The position numbers and the translations under genes were made by a program. A stretch of 64,000 nucleotides of DNA from Paracoccaceae bacterium (lineage in GTDB: Bacteria; Pseudomonadota; Alphaproteobacteria; Rhodobacterales; Rhodobacteraceae), in contig JAFMHK010000002.1 of the NCBI GenBank assembly GCA_017854585.1, positions 62,001 through 126,000 of the forward strand. The letters run 5' to 3'. The first letter of the stretch is position 1. Each line of letters begins with the position of its first letter. The notes below the pieces were generated by a model. It was not told the origin of the DNA, did no database searches, and worked only from the letters and a program-made list of their open reading frames with translations. Of the stretch, positions 62,904 to 64,000 are shown piece by piece.

Positions 62904-63686
62904 ATGCCAACGCTGCTGCCTTTGGGCCAACGCCCGCCTCTTTTGCGGATGAACCATGTGGACAAGGTGTTCAACGGCAACATCGTGGCGCTGCGCGACA
63001 TGACGCTGGATGTGAACCAAGGTGACTTCATCTCACTACTTGGGCCATCGGGCTGCGGCAAATCCACGGCACTGCGGGTCATCGCCGATCTCTTGCATCC
63101 GACGCGGGGCAAGGTCGAATGGGAAGGGGCGCATGGTCTGGGCGATCTGGGCGTGGTGTTTCAGGAACCCACGTTGATGCCATGGGCCACGGTGGCGCAA
63201 AATGTCTGGCTGCCCTACCGATTGCGCGGCAATTCCTATTCTTCGGTCCGTGATGAGGTGCGTGAAAGCCTGCGCCTTGTGGGGTTGGAGAACTTTCTTG
63301 ATGCCTATCCGCGTGAGCTGTCGGGGGGCATGAAAATGCGCGTGTCGATCGCGCGGGCCATGGTCACAAACCCCCGGCTGATCTTGATGGATGAACCCTT
63401 TGCCGCGCTGGACGAAATCACGCGTCACAAGCTGAACAATGACCTGCTCAAGTTGAAGGCCAAGATCGGCTGCACCGTGATCTTCGTCACCCATTCCGTC
63501 TTTGAATCCGTCTTTTTGTCTGACCGCATCATCGTGATGGCCGCGCGTCCCGGTCGCGTCCTGCGCGAAGTGCAGGTTGATGCGCCCTATCCCCGCGACG
63601 AGGATTTTCGTACGTCCGCCGGTTATGCTGCACACACCCGCGCCGCGTCCGAAGCCCTGAAAGAAGCGATGGGAGAGCCGGCATGA
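62904..63686 (+). CDS. ABC transporter ATP-binding protein (NMT1-type system)
   Basis: A 260-residue ABC ATPase. Walker A is GPSGCGKST at about 48-56, Q-loop QEPTLMPW near 87-94, signature LSGGMKMR near 139-146, Walker B LILMDEPFAALDE near 159-171 and the switch His in VTHSVFES near 194. This is the nitrate/sulfonate/bicarbonate-type ATPase family. GGAG lies upstream of the ATG. It energises uptake with the preceding binding protein and overlaps the permease gene by 4 bp. Confidence 0.93.
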   Translation: MPTLLPLGQRPPLLRMNHVDKVFNGNIVALRDMTLDVNQGDFISLLGPSGCGKSTALRVIADLLHPTRGKVEWEGAHGLGDLGVVFQEPTLMPWATVAQNVWLPYRLRGNSYSSVRDEVRESLRLVGLENFLDAYPRELSGGMKMRVSIARAMVTNPRLILMDEPFAALDEITRHKLNNDLLKLKAKIGCTVIFVTHSVFESVFLSDRIIVMAARPGRVLREVQVDAPYPRDEDFRTSAGYAAHTRAASEALKEAMGEPA

Positions 63687-64000
63687 CCACAACCGATCAA
63701 GGGCTGCTTTCTTCCCCCGTCGATGCAATCGACGCCGACGAACAACGCCGCGCGCGCGCCGCGCGGACCGAACGGATTGCGAAATGGGCGCTACCCGTCA
63801 TCATGATGGTTCTGGTGATCGCGGCTTGGGCGTGGGTTGTCCGCGCAAACGAGATTCCGCATTATATCTTGCCCGGCCCCGACCGCGTGTGGGGCAGCTT
63901 GCGGGATGATTGGGCCATGCTGATCGATGCCGCTTATCTGACAGGCAGGATCACGCTGCTGGCGCTTTTGCTTGCGGTTGTCGGTGGGGCAGGTCTGGCC
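63683..64000 (+). CDS. ABC transporter permease (partial, NMT1-type system)
   Basis: N-terminal part of the permease, starting with an ATGA overlap with the ATPase stop and running off the right edge. About 106 residues are visible. A polar N-terminal tail of about 30 residues precedes a first membrane helix (ALPVIMMVLVIAAWAWVV, about 36-53). Then comes the periplasmic IPHYILPGPDRVWGSLRDDW block typical of this permease family, and the start of a second helix. The rest is outside the window. Confidence 0.9.
   Translation, partial: MTTTDQGLLSSPVDAIDADEQRRARAARTERIAKWALPVIMMVLVIAAWAWVVRANEIPHYILPGPDRVWGSLRDDWAMLIDAAYLTGRITLLALLLAVVGGAGLA

Noticed and set aside
1..64000. CRISPR arrays, rRNA genes, insertion sequences
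   Set aside because: No regularly spaced repeats, no rRNA signatures and no transposase motifs were found on reading both strands.

Overview
The window is G+C-rich (about 60% or more by eye) and reads as chromosome of an alphaproteobacterium of the order Rhodobacterales (Roseobacter-like). The best single argument is a SAM/SAH-type riboswitch directly in front of metK, a class reported mainly from Rhodobacterales. The miaB-phoH-ybeY-corC-lnt-metK-trmB gene order, TRAP and TTT organic-acid transporters, and a G/C-rich intergenic repeat of the kind common in this order agree with it. No phage, transposase, CRISPR array or rRNA was seen.

Positions 1-20.3 kb are mainly housekeeping, almost all on the minus strand: a GbsR-type regulator with cydA and cydB (cydB cut by the window edge); cmk-rpsA and aroA; trmB and a small membrane protein; then miaB-(lipoprotein/OmpA pair)-phoH-ybeY-corC-lnt-metK. 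The OmpA protein and the lipoprotein share a small Cys-containing domain and sit between miaB and phoH, where they are not usually found. Divergent from miaB are a glycosyltransferase-like protein and an MFS transporter, followed by Hsp20 and a secreted trypsin-like protease.

Positions 20.3-37.3 kb hold catabolic and envelope modules: glycolate oxidase glcDEF, a CopD/HemJ-like membrane protein, a MoxR-DUF58-DUF4159-membrane protein operon, a DUF1285 protein, an orphan B12-binding-type sensor, fumarylacetoacetase and malonyl-CoA synthetase.

Positions 37.3-51.5 kb are the most interesting part. Nine genes point the same way behind a divergent XRE-cupin (PuuR-like) regulator: a GabT-like transaminase, a TAXI-TRAP binding protein and fused permease, a UspA protein, a nitrilase-superfamily hydrolase, an oversized Orn/Lys/Arg decarboxylase, an ATP-grasp ligase, a C45 self-processing amidohydrolase/acyltransferase and a second class III aminotransferase. 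I read this as an uptake and catabolic (or modifying) route for a basic amino acid or polyamine. Its logic resembles the glutamylated-putrescine (Puu) pathway but uses different enzyme families. The substrate cannot be read from the sequence.

Positions 51.5-60.7 kb are a second transport-catabolism unit: a GntR/FCD regulator and an MmgE/PrpD protein face a tctCBA tripartite tricarboxylate transporter, a second MmgE/PrpD protein, an SDR protein that lacks the usual catalytic Tyr and Ser, and an AbrB-type membrane protein. A tRNA-Met(CAT), a RidA-like protein and an NMT1/THI5-type ABC transporter (binding protein, ATPase, truncated permease) close the window.
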